A DNA stretch of 64,000 nucleotides from Clostridium estertheticum (GCF_011065935.2 NZ_JAAMNH020000001.1:1137001-1201000); one strand, 5' to 3'; positions 51,674-61,020 are shown, counted from the first letter of the stretch. Numbers and translations: made by a program. The notes: generated by a model not told the origin, from the sequence alone.

Positions 51674-53365
51674 ATGGGTAATTTAAAAGATGACAAGCAG
51701 AAAAAAATTGGCGAAATAGTATCAATAGTAAAATTAGTTTCATTATTATTTTCAGGAATAGCATTTCTAAGATATTTCTTCAATGGCAGTAGCATAGAAG
51801 AAGTTACTAGTTATAGTTTTATTTCATTTTTTGTATTAATATTAATATTATTGTCAATATATTTTATATGGTCATTTTCAACTGTTGAAAAAATAAATTA
51901 TAAATATATTAACATTGTACAATTAATCGAAAATATTGCATTTATTCTATTTTTTATTACTGTTATATTTTATTCAGGAAAAAATGCAAGTGACTATAAA
52001 TTTATATTTTTATTTATTATAATAACCTCAACGCTGCAACAAGGCATGAAACAAGGTATGATAGTGGCATTTATTTCTTCATCTTTTATATTAGCATTAG
52101 ACCTGTTTATGGCTCCTAATGTACAAATTAATCAGTACTTTGAAAATGATCTGATTTTAGCTGGAGTTTTCATTCTCACTGCATGGCCATTGGGGTTTTA
52201 TGTAAAGCTTGAAAATGAACATATAAGAAAACTTGAGGGGCTAGCAAATGAAGATGGACTCACAGGACTTTATAATCATAGGTTTTTTTATGATGCTTTA
52301 GGGGAAATAATGAAAATAAGCGAAAAAGAAAATAGTTTAGTTTCGATGATGTTATTAGATATAGATTATTTTAAAATCTACAACGATCTTAATGGACATC
52401 AAATGGGTGATGAAGTTCTTAGAACAATTGGGTTTATACTAAAGAATAGTTTTAGAAAAGGCGATGTAGTGTCAAGATATGGTGGAGAAGAATTTGCAAT
52501 AATTCTTCCAAATACATCTGAGGCAGAGGCTATAAAGCTTGCAGAAGAATTAAGAAGTAAGATAGAAAAAACTTATTTTCGTGGTGAAGAAAACCAGCCA
52601 AATGGTAATGTGACTGTTTCAATAGGAATATCAATTTATCCAGGTAAAGCTAAAAATGCTATTGAACTTTTTAAAAGTGCAGATGATGCACTTTATAGGG
52701 CAAAGTTTTTTGAAAAAAATAGGGTAGAAAGTTATACTTCTATATTAGATGAATTAAAAATTGATACAGAAGATGAACATATAGATATTATTACAACAAT
52801 AAAAACTCTGATAAGTGTCATTAATGCTAAGGATAAATATACATATGGTCATGTAGAAAGGGTAGTTATTTATAGTAGATTATTAGCGGATAAACTTGAA
52901 CTAAATGAAAAAAATAAAAAAGAATTAATATATGGTGCTTATATGCATGACATTGGAAAAATAAATATTCCAAAGGAAATATTAAATAAAAATATGCCAT
53001 TAACCCCAGAAGAATGGGAAATAATGAAACAACATTCAGTAAATGGAGTAGAGATTATAAAATCGGTTGAATCACTTAAGGAAATTGCCCCTCTAATATT
53101 ACATCATCATGAAAGATATGATGGCAAAGGATATCCTGATAATTTATATGGAGATAATATACCTTATCTTGTGAGGATCTTAACAGTAGTGGACTGCTTC
53201 GATGCTATGACGTCTAGCAGACCTTACAATAAAAGAAAAACTTATCAAGAAGCTGTTGATGAGATTAAGAGATGCAGTGGTACTCAGTTCGATAAAGACA
53301 TTGTTGATTCCTTTATCGAGGTTATTATGGAAAGTAAAAATGGACTTGGTATTATAAATGCCTAA
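51674..53365 (+). CDS. membrane GGDEF + HD-GYP c-di-GMP enzyme
   Basis: A 563-aa protein: five to six N-terminal helices (1-185), a diguanylate cyclase domain with GGEEF (270-274) and an RxxD inhibitory site five residues before it (261-264), then HD-GYP phosphodiesterase with HD at 425-426 (HDIGK) and HHERYDGKGYP (478-488). Both active sites are complete, so the protein could make and break c-di-GMP. GAGGTAGTG is the RBS. It follows agrD by 68 bp with no terminator in between apart from a weak hairpin, suggesting joint control. Confidence 0.93.
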   Translation: MGNLKDDKQKKIGEIVSIVKLVSLLFSGIAFLRYFFNGSSIEEVTSYSFISFFVLILILLSIYFIWSFSTVEKINYKYINIVQLIENIAFILFFITVIFYSGKNASDYKFIFLFIIITSTLQQGMKQGMIVAFISSSFILALDLFMAPNVQINQYFENDLILAGVFILTAWPLGFYVKLENEHIRKLEGLANEDGLTGLYNHRFFYDALGEIMKISEKENSLVSMMLLDIDYFKIYNDLNGHQMGDEVLRTIGFILKNSFRKGDVVSRYGGEEFAIILPNTSEAEAIKLAEELRSKIEKTYFRGEENQPNGNVTVSIGISIYPGKAKNAIELFKSADDALYRAKFFEKNRVESYTSILDELKIDTEDEHIDIITTIKTLISVINAKDKYTYGHVERVVIYSRLLADKLELNEKNKKELIYGAYMHDIGKINIPKEILNKNMPLTPEEWEIMKQHSVNGVEIIKSVESLKEIAPLILHHHERYDGKGYPDNLYGDNIPYLVRILTVVDCFDAMTSSRPYNKRKTYQEAVDEIKRCSGTQFDKDIVDSFIEVIMESKNGLGIINA

Positions 53366-53443
53366 AAAATGTAAAAGTAAGACTCTAAAACAAACACATT
53401 ATTATTAAGCAACAAAAAGTATTTCAACAACAAGGAGAATATT

Positions 53444-54322
53444 ATGCATGAAACAGAGGTAAAAGGTATCTTATCAGCTCAAAATGGGATAAATATATAC
53501 CGTGGCTGTACTCATGGCTGCATTTATTGCGATTCAAGAAGCAAATGCTATCAGATGCATCATGATTTTGAAGATATAGAGGTAAAGCTTAATGCACCGA
53601 ATGTTTTAGAGGATGGCCTCCGAAGGAAAAGGAAGAAATGTATGATAGGCACTGGGGCAATGAGTGATCCATACATTCACTTGGAAGAAAAACTGGGGAA
53701 CACCAGAAAGTGTATTGAACTTATTCATTCCTACGGATTTGGACTGGCTATTCAGACCAAGTCTGCAAGAGTTTTAAGGGATCTGGATTTGCTCAAAAAA
53801 ATTAATGAGAACACAAAGTGTGTAGTTCAGATGACCCTTACTACTTATGATGAAGCTTTGTGTAAAATTATAGAACCCAATGTCAGCACTACAAGAGAAC
53901 GGTTTGAGGTGTTAAAGATAATGCGTGATAACGGAATTCCTACGGTAGTTTGGCTCAGTCCTATTTTACCATTTATCAATGATACAGAGGAAAATATACG
54001 GGGAATTCTGGATTATTGTATAGAAGCGAAGGTACATGGCATTATTTGTTTTGGCATGGGATTAACCTTAAGAGAAGGAAACAGGGAATATTTCTATAAA
54101 ATGCTGGATGAGCATTTTCCAGGAATTAAGACTCGATATATAGAAAGATATAACTATGCATATCAGTTACCAAGTCCTAATAACGACAGGTTGATGAATA
54201 TGATGAAAACAACCTGTAAATCCCATGGTATATTGTGTGATATTGAAGAATGCTTCAATTATCTTCATAAATTTGAGGAAAAATTTGAGCATGAGCAGTT
54301 AATGCTGCCTGGACTAGATTAG
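53444..54322 (+). CDS. SPL-family radical SAM protein
   Basis: A 292-aa radical SAM enzyme with Fe-S motif C22-xxx-C26-xx-C29 (GCTHGCIYC) and GTGAMSDPY, IQTKSARVLRD typical of the SPL/Rv2578c group. It is a relative of spore photoproduct lyase, but the substrate is unknown. RBS AAGGAG. It is followed tail-to-tail by rarA copy 2. Confidence 0.88.
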   Translation: MHETEVKGILSAQNGINIYRGCTHGCIYCDSRSKCYQMHHDFEDIEVKLNAPNVLEDGLRRKRKKCMIGTGAMSDPYIHLEEKLGNTRKCIELIHSYGFGLAIQTKSARVLRDLDLLKKINENTKCVVQMTLTTYDEALCKIIEPNVSTTRERFEVLKIMRDNGIPTVVWLSPILPFINDTEENIRGILDYCIEAKVHGIICFGMGLTLREGNREYFYKMLDEHFPGIKTRYIERYNYAYQLPSPNNDRLMNMMKTTCKSHGILCDIEECFNYLHKFEEKFEHEQLMLPGLD

Positions 54323-54362
54323 CTGGTGCTGTTTAGAGCCAGCTTAATGACCCGCTAATTAA

Positions 54363-55685
54363 CTATAGCTTTGCTTTAACAGTGTTTATATATTCTAACT
54401 TTTCATAAACTTTCTTTTCAAGACCCTCTTGGGTGGGCTTATAATACTGTCGGTGTTTCAAATTATCAGGCAGGCACTGCATGTTAGTAAGTTTTTCATC
54501 TGTGCTATGAGCGTACTTGTAGTCCTTTCCATAGCCAAGGGAATCCATAAGTTTTGTAGGGGCATTTCTTAACTGAAGAGGTACACCCTCGGCAATGGTA
54601 TTTAAGGCATCTTCTTTTGCACTTTCATAAGCAGTAAAAAGAGCATTGGATTTTGGCGCCATTGCAAGGTAAACTACAGCTTGGGTAAGATTTACTGTAC
54701 ATTCTGGCATTCCAATATAGTGAGATGCTTCATAGGCTAAGACTGTAATTTGAAGAGCATTAGGGTCCGCAAGTCCAACATCTTCAGAAGCAAATCGAAT
54801 TAATCTTCTCGCAACATACAAGGGATCTTCTCCACCCTCTAACATGCGGGCAAGCCAGTAAACAGAGGCATTTGGGTCACTGTTTCTCATAGACTTATGG
54901 AGAGCTGAGATTATATTGTAATGTTGGTCTCCTTTTTTATCATAAAGGAGGGTTTTTTTGTTCAGACATTCTTCAATTATTTTTTTAGTTAAATTTAGTT
55001 TTCCTGACTCCATAGGCGTACTACTAATTGCCAATTCCAACAGATTGAGCGCTGTTCTGGCATCTCCGTTTGAAAAAACCGCTATAATCTCAAGGAGAGA
55101 ACTGTCAACAAATATTGGTAGCCCCGCATACCCTCTTTGGTCCAATAGTGCATTTTTTAAAACCTTGATTATGTCATTAATATCTGGAGGGTTCAAAACA
55201 AATACTCTAGAGCGTGATAATAAGGCCGAGTTAACCTCGAAGGAGGGATTTTCAGTGGTCGCACCAATGAGAACTATATTACCTTTTTCTACATGGGGAA
55301 GAAAAGCATCTTGTTGAGACTTATTGAAGCGATGAATCTCATCAATAAATAAAATAGTTCGGATACCTTGTTGTCGATTTTCTTTTGCTTTTGTCATGAC
55401 TTCTTTAATTTCTTTTATTCCTGAGGTAGCTGCACTAAAGGTTATGAAATTAGCACAGGTAATTTCTGCAATAATCATAGCAAGAGTAGTTTTTCCAACC
55501 CCAGGGGGACCCCATAAAATCATGGAAGAAACATTATCAGATTGTATAATATTTCTCAAAACCTTGCCATTTCCTATAATATGCTCCTGACCCACATATT
55601 CCTGAAGAGTTCTAGGACGGACTCTATCAGCCAGTGGAGCCTTATGTAACATCTTATCAAATATTGAATTTTGCACATAATCCAT
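54363..55685 (-). CDS. rarA: RarA/MgsA replication-associated recombination ATPase, copy 2
   Basis: Same features as the gene at 40319 and five residues different from it (H14, Pro in NPPDIND, Asp in IFVDSS, Phe in NALFTAY, Thr near the end). Nucleotide identity is very high, mostly silent changes, and extends ~100 bp upstream to TTAGCAAGTGA. Downstream homology ends within ~15 bp of the stop. Both copies lie on the minus strand, i.e. as direct repeats. Confidence 0.93.
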   Translation of the reverse strand: MDYVQNSIFDKMLHKAPLADRVRPRTLQEYVGQEHIIGNGKVLRNIIQSDNVSSMILWGPPGVGKTTLAMIIAEITCANFITFSAATSGIKEIKEVMTKAKENRQQGIRTILFIDEIHRFNKSQQDAFLPHVEKGNIVLIGATTENPSFEVNSALLSRSRVFVLNPPDINDIIKVLKNALLDQRGYAGLPIFVDSSLLEIIAVFSNGDARTALNLLELAISSTPMESGKLNLTKKIIEECLNKKTLLYDKKGDQHYNIISALHKSMRNSDPNASVYWLARMLEGGEDPLYVARRLIRFASEDVGLADPNALQITVLAYEASHYIGMPECTVNLTQAVVYLAMAPKSNALFTAYESAKEDALNTIAEGVPLQLRNAPTKLMDSLGYGKDYKYAHSTDEKLTNMQCLPDNLKHRQYYKPTQEGLEKKVYEKLEYINTVKAKL

Positions 55686-56125
55686 TTTAACACCTTCACT
55701 TTTTATTAATAAAATACAAGCACATAAGCTAAGATATTTTTCATTATAACGCTATATTAACTTAATTAGCAAGTGAAAAAATGGTCTCCGCTATGCTATA
55801 CCAATTTTTTTACAAAGACTCCCGACAGACTGAGCAAAAGGGGTGTTACTGAGCTAAAAAATATATGGAAGGCCTATTAAAGTCTATGGCAAGGAAAGGG
55901 CTATTGCCCTCCAATTATTGTAACCTTGTAACTAAATATTAGATATGTAATTAGCTTAGTTCATTGATATATAAGGCTTTATAGTTTGTGTGAATTACAA
56001 GATGGAGTAATAAATTGAAATATATTGTTGACGGAGAGGAAAATAAAATGTACAATTACCTTAACGAATTATTAAGTTGAATTCAATTGAATTGAATCAA
56101 ACTATATTTGTAGAAGAGGCTAATC
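55686..56125 (+). other. 440-bp intergenic region before ohrR
   Basis: It contains the duplicated rarA upstream region, a repeat unit TTAGCAAGTGAAAAAATGG followed by a T-rich arm (55765-55812; also at 29377), a small hairpin GGGCTATTGCCC, and near the end the candidate OhrR operator. No gene was seen. Confidence 0.5.
56069..56097 (+). promoter_or_regulatory. candidate OhrR operator
   Basis: Overlapping palindromes TTGAATTCAA and TCAATTGA about 30-55 bp before the ohrR start. Their AATT-rich dyad form is similar to OhrR boxes. Confidence 0.4.
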
Positions 56126-56557
56126 ATGGATAAATACGAAAATATTAAACTAGATAATCAGTTGTGTTTTTCATTATATGCAACATCGAGAGAAGTAATA
56201 AAGTTATATAAACCACTTCTTGATAAATATAAGCTAACTTATACACAGTATGTGACAATGTTAGTATTATGGGAAAAAGAAAAAATAACAGTTAAGGAAA
56301 TTGGTGAAAAATTGCACTTGGATTCAGGAACTCTTTCTGCGGTACTAAAAAAGCTAGAGGGTATGGAATTAATAATAAGAAGGAGATATGCTAAAGATGA
56401 TAGAGTAGTAGTAGTTGAATTGGAACAAAAGGGTAGAATCCTAAAAGATGAAATACTTGAAGTTCCAGAACAAATATATTCTAAAGTTGGATTAACTGTG
56501 GAGGAATTTAAGCTTTTAAAAAATTCCTTAGATGCACTGTTAATGAAAATTATTTAA
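56126..56557 (+). CDS. ohrR: OhrR-type MarR regulator
   Basis: A 143-aa winged-helix repressor. Reactive C14 lies in LDNQLCFSLYATSRE, the exact OhrR peroxide-sensing context. Recognition helix region HLDSGTLSAVLKKLEGMELI and wing RRYAKDDRVVVVEL follow. Organic peroxide oxidises the Cys and releases DNA. It is 27 bp upstream of glutathione peroxidase and presumably controls both genes. Confidence 0.9.
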   Translation: MDKYENIKLDNQLCFSLYATSREVIKLYKPLLDKYKLTYTQYVTMLVLWEKEKITVKEIGEKLHLDSGTLSAVLKKLEGMELIIRRRYAKDDRVVVVELEQKGRILKDEILEVPEQIYSKVGLTVEEFKLLKNSLDALLMKII

Positions 56558-56584
56558 AATTCAAAATGAAAGGGTGGAATATAT

Positions 56585-57064
56585 ATGGGTTTTTATGATT
56601 TTTTAGCAAAAAAAAATAATGGACAAGAAATAAAGATGGAAGAATACAAAGGTAAAGTGGTTTTAGTTGTAAATACTGCAAGTAGATGTGGATTAACACC
56701 TCAGTTTGAAGATCTAGAAGAATTAAATAGGGAATACAAAGAAGAAGGTTTAGAGATCTTAGGATTTCCATGTACTCAATTCCCAAAGCAATTTTCAGCA
56801 AGCAGTGCAGGTATGCAAGAGTTTTGTCAATCAGGCTATGGAGTCTCTTTTACTATGTTTGAAAACATAGATGTGAATGGAGAAACAGAACATCCATTAT
56901 TTAAATATTTAAAGGGTGAGGCAAAAGGTCTTGTAAGTAAGGAAATAAAGGGGAACTTTACTAAGTTTTTAATAGATTCTGAGGGGAAGGTAATTAAGAG
57001 ATATGGTCCTACAGTATCTCTACCAAAAATAAAGGCTGATATTGAGAATTTATTAAAAAACTAA
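56585..57064 (+). CDS. glutathione peroxidase family protein, altered tetrad
   Basis: A 159-aa thiol peroxidase. Peroxidatic C35 (NTASRCGLTPQF) and GFPCTQF with Q65 are present. The usual catalytic WNFTKF motif is GNFTKF: the Trp of the Cys-Gln-Trp-Asn tetrad is Gly123 (one base, TGG to GGG), and GFPCNQF is GFPCTQF. It should use thioredoxin-like reductants. In an ohrR operon it detoxifies lipid hydroperoxides. RBS GGGTGG. Confidence 0.88.
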   Translation: MGFYDFLAKKNNGQEIKMEEYKGKVVLVVNTASRCGLTPQFEDLEELNREYKEEGLEILGFPCTQFPKQFSASSAGMQEFCQSGYGVSFTMFENIDVNGETEHPLFKYLKGEAKGLVSKEIKGNFTKFLIDSEGKVIKRYGPTVSLPKIKADIENLLKN

Positions 57065-57121
57065 AGCGTTTTCATCAAATAAAGCATTAAATAAAAAATA
57101 AAAAAATTCATAGAAGTAATT

Positions 57122-57160
57122 AAAAGGTCGATGCTGTACTAAAGTCAGCATCGGCCTTTT
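57122..57160 (+). terminator. terminator of ohrR-gpx operon
   Basis: AAAAGGTCGATGCTG / CAGCATCGGCCTTTT, long GC-containing stem with T run. Confidence 0.85.
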
Positions 57161-57288
57161 GAATTAATTTATCGACAAATGAAACAATGTTTTATTTTTG
57201 GCTCTCTCTGTTCCTTTGCCTCTTTTATGGTTCAACCTATATATTTATCAATAAATTGTGAAGTATTAAATAAGTATGTATATTGTTG

Positions 57289-57355
57289 TTGACTTTTAAT
57301 TTATTAGTGTCTATAATAGTTTGCATAGGAACTAATTAATAGTTCGCATGAGAAC
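57289..57355 (+). promoter_or_regulatory. sigma-A promoter with MarR operator
   Basis: TTGACT (57289-57294), 17-bp spacer, TATAAT (57312-57317). Two 15-bp boxes follow: AGTTTGCATAGGAAC (57318-57332) and AGTTCGCATGAGAAC (57341-57355). The AGTTTGCAT core is also in front of the facing marR gene (59815), so one regulator probably binds both. Confidence 0.75.
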
Positions 57356-57366
57356 CATATAAAAAT

Positions 57367-57393
57367 CCTAGCTTCTGCAGAAGCAGGCTTTTT
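57367..57393 (+). terminator. leader hairpin with T run (possible attenuator)
   Basis: CCTAGCTTCTGCAGAAGCAGG then CTTTTT lies between the promoter and the ATG of the permease gene, so it would end transcripts early unless bypassed. Confidence 0.45.
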
Positions 57394-57426
57394 ATATAAA
57401 GTATGATTAATTGGAGGAGCAAATTT

Positions 57427-58596
57427 ATGAAAACAAACTTTAAAATAGCTTATAGATTTTTAAAATCTAACAAAGGTCAAACAATTCTTATAACAATGGG
57501 TATTGCCATAGGTATATCAGTTCAAATCTTTTTAGGGCTACTTATAAAAAACCTGAATGATGACCTTGTTAACAACACAATAGGTAATACTTCACAAATT
57601 ACTGTAATGGCAAAGGATAAAAAAGACAAACTCTTTACAGACTATGACTCAATTACAAAAGACATTAAAGCAGCCAATGGAAATAAAATTAAACAGGTCA
57701 TGGGTGTCTTAGACTCTCCAGCTTTAATTCAAGTAGGAGATTCAAGTCAATCCATTATAGTTCGCGGTATGGACTATTCAAAAAACCAGGATATATATGA
57801 TTTAAAAAATAAAATTATAGCTGGAAGCTTTCCGAGTAGCGAGAATGAAATATTAATTGGGAAGGGCTTAAAAACAGATATTAACCTACAGGTGGGTGAT
57901 ACAATAAAAATTTCAACCCCTGACAAGAGAAATCTTGAGCTGAAGGTTAGTGGGATAGCTGATTTCAAGGTCAAAGAGCTAAATAATACCTGGGCAGTAA
58001 CAAGCCTAAGCTTTGCACAAAAGCTTTTTAAAGAAGAAGGAAAACTCAGTTCCATAGAAATGAAAGTTGATAAGGGCGACATATTTTCTACAGATGAATT
58101 TGCTAATAACTTGTCCCAAGTGATACCTTCTACTTTAAAGGTAGAAAATTGGAAGGGTAATAATGAAAGCTTATTAAATGCCCTTAGCGGACAAAAATCC
58201 TCTAGCCTAACCATTCAAATATTTATAATAATCTCTGTAACCATGGGCATATCAAGTGTCCTTGCTATATCAGTAATGCAAAAATCAAAACAAATAGGAA
58301 TTTTAAAAGCAATGGGGATTAAAAATAGTTCTGCTGCCAGTATATTCTTGATACAAGGTTTGTTACTTGGCATCATCGGCGCAATAGTTGGTACTGGTTT
58401 AGGAATAGGCTTGTTCAACATATTCAATATGTTAGTAAAAACCTCAGAGGGTAAACCCCTAATGTCAGGAAACATATACATGGATTTCATAGCAATTTCG
58501 GTAGTTTTATCTATAACAGCTTCAGTAGTTGCAGCAGGGGTTGCCGCTAGAAAATCCTTAAAGTTAAACCCAATGGAAGTAATAAGAAATAACTAA
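57427..58596 (+). CDS. FtsX/MacB-type ABC transporter permease
   Basis: A 389-aa permease with helix 1 near the N-terminus, a large extracellular MacB-PCD domain (45-260) and three C-terminal helices (SLTIQIFIIISVTMGISSVL onwards) ending LKLNPMEVIRNN, typical of this class. GGAGGAG precedes ATG 57427; the frame is open to 57403. It pairs with the ATPase 21 bp downstream; likely exports or extracts a lipid, peptide or drug. Confidence 0.9.
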   Translation: MKTNFKIAYRFLKSNKGQTILITMGIAIGISVQIFLGLLIKNLNDDLVNNTIGNTSQITVMAKDKKDKLFTDYDSITKDIKAANGNKIKQVMGVLDSPALIQVGDSSQSIIVRGMDYSKNQDIYDLKNKIIAGSFPSSENEILIGKGLKTDINLQVGDTIKISTPDKRNLELKVSGIADFKVKELNNTWAVTSLSFAQKLFKEEGKLSSIEMKVDKGDIFSTDEFANNLSQVIPSTLKVENWKGNNESLLNALSGQKSSSLTIQIFIIISVTMGISSVLAISVMQKSKQIGILKAMGIKNSSAASIFLIQGLLLGIIGAIVGTGLGIGLFNIFNMLVKTSEGKPLMSGNIYMDFIAISVVLSITASVVAAGVAARKSLKLNPMEVIRNN

Positions 58597-58617
58597 ATTA
58601 TACAAGGAGGACTTTAT

Positions 58618-59313
58618 ATGAAAGCATTAGAAATTAGAAATATAAATAAAATATATGGTACTAAGATTAAAAACCAGGTGTTATTTGATATTAACTTAAG
58701 TGTAGAACAAGGCGAATTTATATCAATTATAGGACAAAGTGGTAGTGGGAAAAGTACATTACTTAATATAATAGGCACACTAGATACCCCGACCAGTGGA
58801 GACGTAATAATAAACGGTATAAATATAAATAATATGAGTCAGAACAATCTTGCAGAATTACGAAATCAGGAGTTAGGTTTTATATTTCAATTTCACTATT
58901 TGCTGCCTGAATTTACCGTTATGGAAAATGTTTTAATGCCATACATGCTCTCTTCTAAAAAAATAACTAAAGAAGTACTTAAGCGGGCAGAGGAGCTCCT
59001 AAGTATTGTTGGTTTATCAAAGGTTAAAAATAATATGGCTACAGATCTTTCAGGTGGACAACAACAAAGAACAGCCGTAGCTAGGGCTTTAATCAATAAT
59101 CCTAAAATCGTATTAGCCGATGAGCCTACAGGAAACCTAGATTCTGACACCACCGAAGAGGTGTACGAGCTTTTGAGAGATATAAATAAAAAGTTTAACA
59201 CAACCTTCTTAATAATTACGCACGACAATAGAATTGCAGAGAAAACAGATAGGATAATAGAGGTAAAGGATGGAACAATTATCCCAAAAATAGCACGTTC
59301 TAAAGCAAGTTAA
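58618..59313 (+). CDS. LolD/MacB-type ABC transporter ATPase
   Basis: A 231-aa ATP-binding subunit. Walker A GQSGSGKST, Q-loop FIFQFHYLLPEFTVMENV, signature LSGGQQQR, Walker B VLADEPTG, H-loop ITHD. RBS AAGGAGG. Works with the permease; shares a bidirectional terminator with the convergent marR. Confidence 0.92.
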   Translation: MKALEIRNINKIYGTKIKNQVLFDINLSVEQGEFISIIGQSGSGKSTLLNIIGTLDTPTSGDVIINGININNMSQNNLAELRNQELGFIFQFHYLLPEFTVMENVLMPYMLSSKKITKEVLKRAEELLSIVGLSKVKNNMATDLSGGQQQRTAVARALINNPKIVLADEPTGNLDSDTTEEVYELLRDINKKFNTTFLIITHDNRIAEKTDRIIEVKDGTIIPKIARSKAS

Positions 59314-59314
59314 A

Positions 59315-59353
59315 AAAACTTTTGTCCTCTAATTTTTAGAGGACAAAAGTTTT
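59315..59353. terminator. bidirectional terminator
   Basis: Sixteen-bp arms AAAACTTTTGTCCTCT / AGAGGACAAAAGTTTT between the convergent ABC and marR genes. Confidence 0.85.
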
Positions 59354-59788
59354 TTATATTTTCTTTAATATATTTTTTAAATTAGTTGTCATTTGTTCCA
59401 ATTCTTCTCTGGTACAATCTTTAAATATGCTATCAAAGCTCTCATTTATAGTGACCAAAAAATCATTAGCAAAATCAATTCCCTTTTCAGAAAAGGTAAC
59501 ATAAGTATTTCTTTTGTCATCTTCATGCTTTTCCTTTTTTACATAGCCTACTTTTGTAAGTCTTTGAACAATTCCAGAAACGGTTCCCTTAGACAAGCTC
59601 ATTTCCTCACAAATTTCAGAAATAGTAATTTCTTTTTTATGAGCTAATAGTTTTATTACTATTATCTGCTGATGAGTCAGACCACTATCGCGAAGACTGT
59701 TACTGATAACACTCATGGTTCTAGAACTGATTTCTTTTATAAGCATAACAATATTAAATGCCTCTGAATTATGATACATATTTAACAC
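59354..59788 (-). CDS. MarR-family regulator facing the ABC operon
   Basis: A 144-aa winged-helix repressor (LTHQQIIVIKLLAHKKEITI, MSLSKGTVSGIVQRLTKVGY, wing KKEKHEDDKRNTYVTFS). No conserved N-terminal Cys, so it is not OhrR-like and should respond to a small ligand. The palindrome at 59815 in its promoter matches boxes in front of the ABC operon. Confidence 0.88.
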   Translation of the reverse strand: MLNMYHNSEAFNIVMLIKEISSRTMSVISNSLRDSGLTHQQIIVIKLLAHKKEITISEICEEMSLSKGTVSGIVQRLTKVGYVKKEKHEDDKRNTYVTFSEKGIDFANDFLVTINESFDSIFKDCTREELEQMTTNLKNILKKI

Positions 59789-59814
59789 CTCTATATATAT
59801 TTTATACCAAAATT

Positions 59815-59829
59815 AGTTTGCATGCAAAT
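59815..59829 (-). promoter_or_regulatory. MarR autoregulatory operator candidate
   Basis: AGTTTGCATGCAAAT contains the palindrome TTTGCATGCAAA, just upstream of a GTATAAAA -10-like sequence of marR. Confidence 0.6.
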
Positions 59830-60017
59830 AAATTTTATAGTTATCTATCAAATGTAATAACATCAAATCTTGTGTGAAATATGCTGATGCGAACTTTGGT
59901 AATTGAAAAACTCATTTGAAAGTTCCTCCTTAGGCACTGCTCTTAAGCTTATTCAACAATGGACGATAAAATATAAAGATACAGATTGCTTTGCAAACCA
60001 GATGAAAGGGGACAAAA

Positions 60018-60965
60018 ATGAATAATAATAATAATATGTTTTGTGACATCGACGCAGTTTCATGCGGAATAGATAGTGAAAAAGAAATGGAGTTAACTAA
60101 CTTAAATATCCCTAAAAATAAGATAGATCTTTATTATTTTACTGACCCAATGTGCTCTCATTGCTGGGCATTTGAACCTGTAATAAGACGTTTTAAGGCA
60201 CAATATGGCCATTACTTTAATTTCAGTACTTTTATGGGTGGATTATTGAAAAACTGGGATGGCTTTTCAGACTCAGCTAATGGTATTTCTGTTCCATCAG
60301 ACGTTGCTTCCCATTGGAGAGAAGTTGGTGAGCATACTCGTATGCCTATTGATGGTTCCTTATGGTTTGACAACCCAATTGTGTCCTCCTATCCTGTTTC
60401 CCGCGTATTTAAAGTAATTAATCAAAAGAATGAGAAACTAGCTAAAGTATTTTTACGCAAAGCAAGAGAGGCAGTTTTTCCTTTTAACCAAAACATTGGA
60501 GAAGAAAAAGTGCTAATTGAAATTGTGAATAATCTAGGAATGAATGGAGAGGAAGTAGTTAAGGAATCAACTCTTTCAAAGAGCCAAGAGCTTTTAGAAG
60601 AAGACTTTGCCTTTGGTAGAAAACTCGGAGCAGAAGTATTTCCAACAATTATTATGGTTAACAAGGAAAGTAAAGCCATTAAAATTGTAGGTGCCCGCTC
60701 TTTCAATAGCTACGTGGATGGACTTTCACAGCTTTTTACTGAAAAAGAAGAACTTAAGCCACTTCCTCAGCCATCACTATCAACACTTTTAGAAAATAAT
60801 ACGAAATTATTTTCTAGGGAAATTGAAGAAATGTACGATTTAAAGCAAAATGAAGTTATCCCATTTATTGAAAAAAACCTCTCACCGTCTGAATATGAGA
60901 TTAAAGAGATTCTTGGCGAGGTGTATATAAGAAGCAAAAATCAGGTTCTTTTAAAAGAAAAATAA
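60018..60965 (+). CDS. DsbA-family / SpxH-like thioredoxin-fold protein
   Basis: A 315-aa cytoplasmic protein with redox motif C46-S-H-C49 in FTDPMCSHCWAFEP, a helical insert, and the cis-Pro region EVFPTIIMVN. This matches FrnE/SpxH (YjbH)-type proteins, which act as thiol-disulphide enzymes or ClpXP adaptors for Spx. A Cys pair also occurs in the N-terminal extension (C9, C16). RBS AAAGGGG. Single gene with terminator. Confidence 0.8.
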   Translation: MNNNNNMFCDIDAVSCGIDSEKEMELTNLNIPKNKIDLYYFTDPMCSHCWAFEPVIRRFKAQYGHYFNFSTFMGGLLKNWDGFSDSANGISVPSDVASHWREVGEHTRMPIDGSLWFDNPIVSSYPVSRVFKVINQKNEKLAKVFLRKAREAVFPFNQNIGEEKVLIEIVNNLGMNGEEVVKESTLSKSQELLEEDFAFGRKLGAEVFPTIIMVNKESKAIKIVGARSFNSYVDGLSQLFTEKEELKPLPQPSLSTLLENNTKLFSREIEEMYDLKQNEVIPFIEKNLSPSEYEIKEILGEVYIRSKNQVLLKEK

Positions 60966-61020
60966 AAGAAAAAACTCACATTTTTCTTATACTTCATTAA
61001 AATTAAATAATTATATGATA

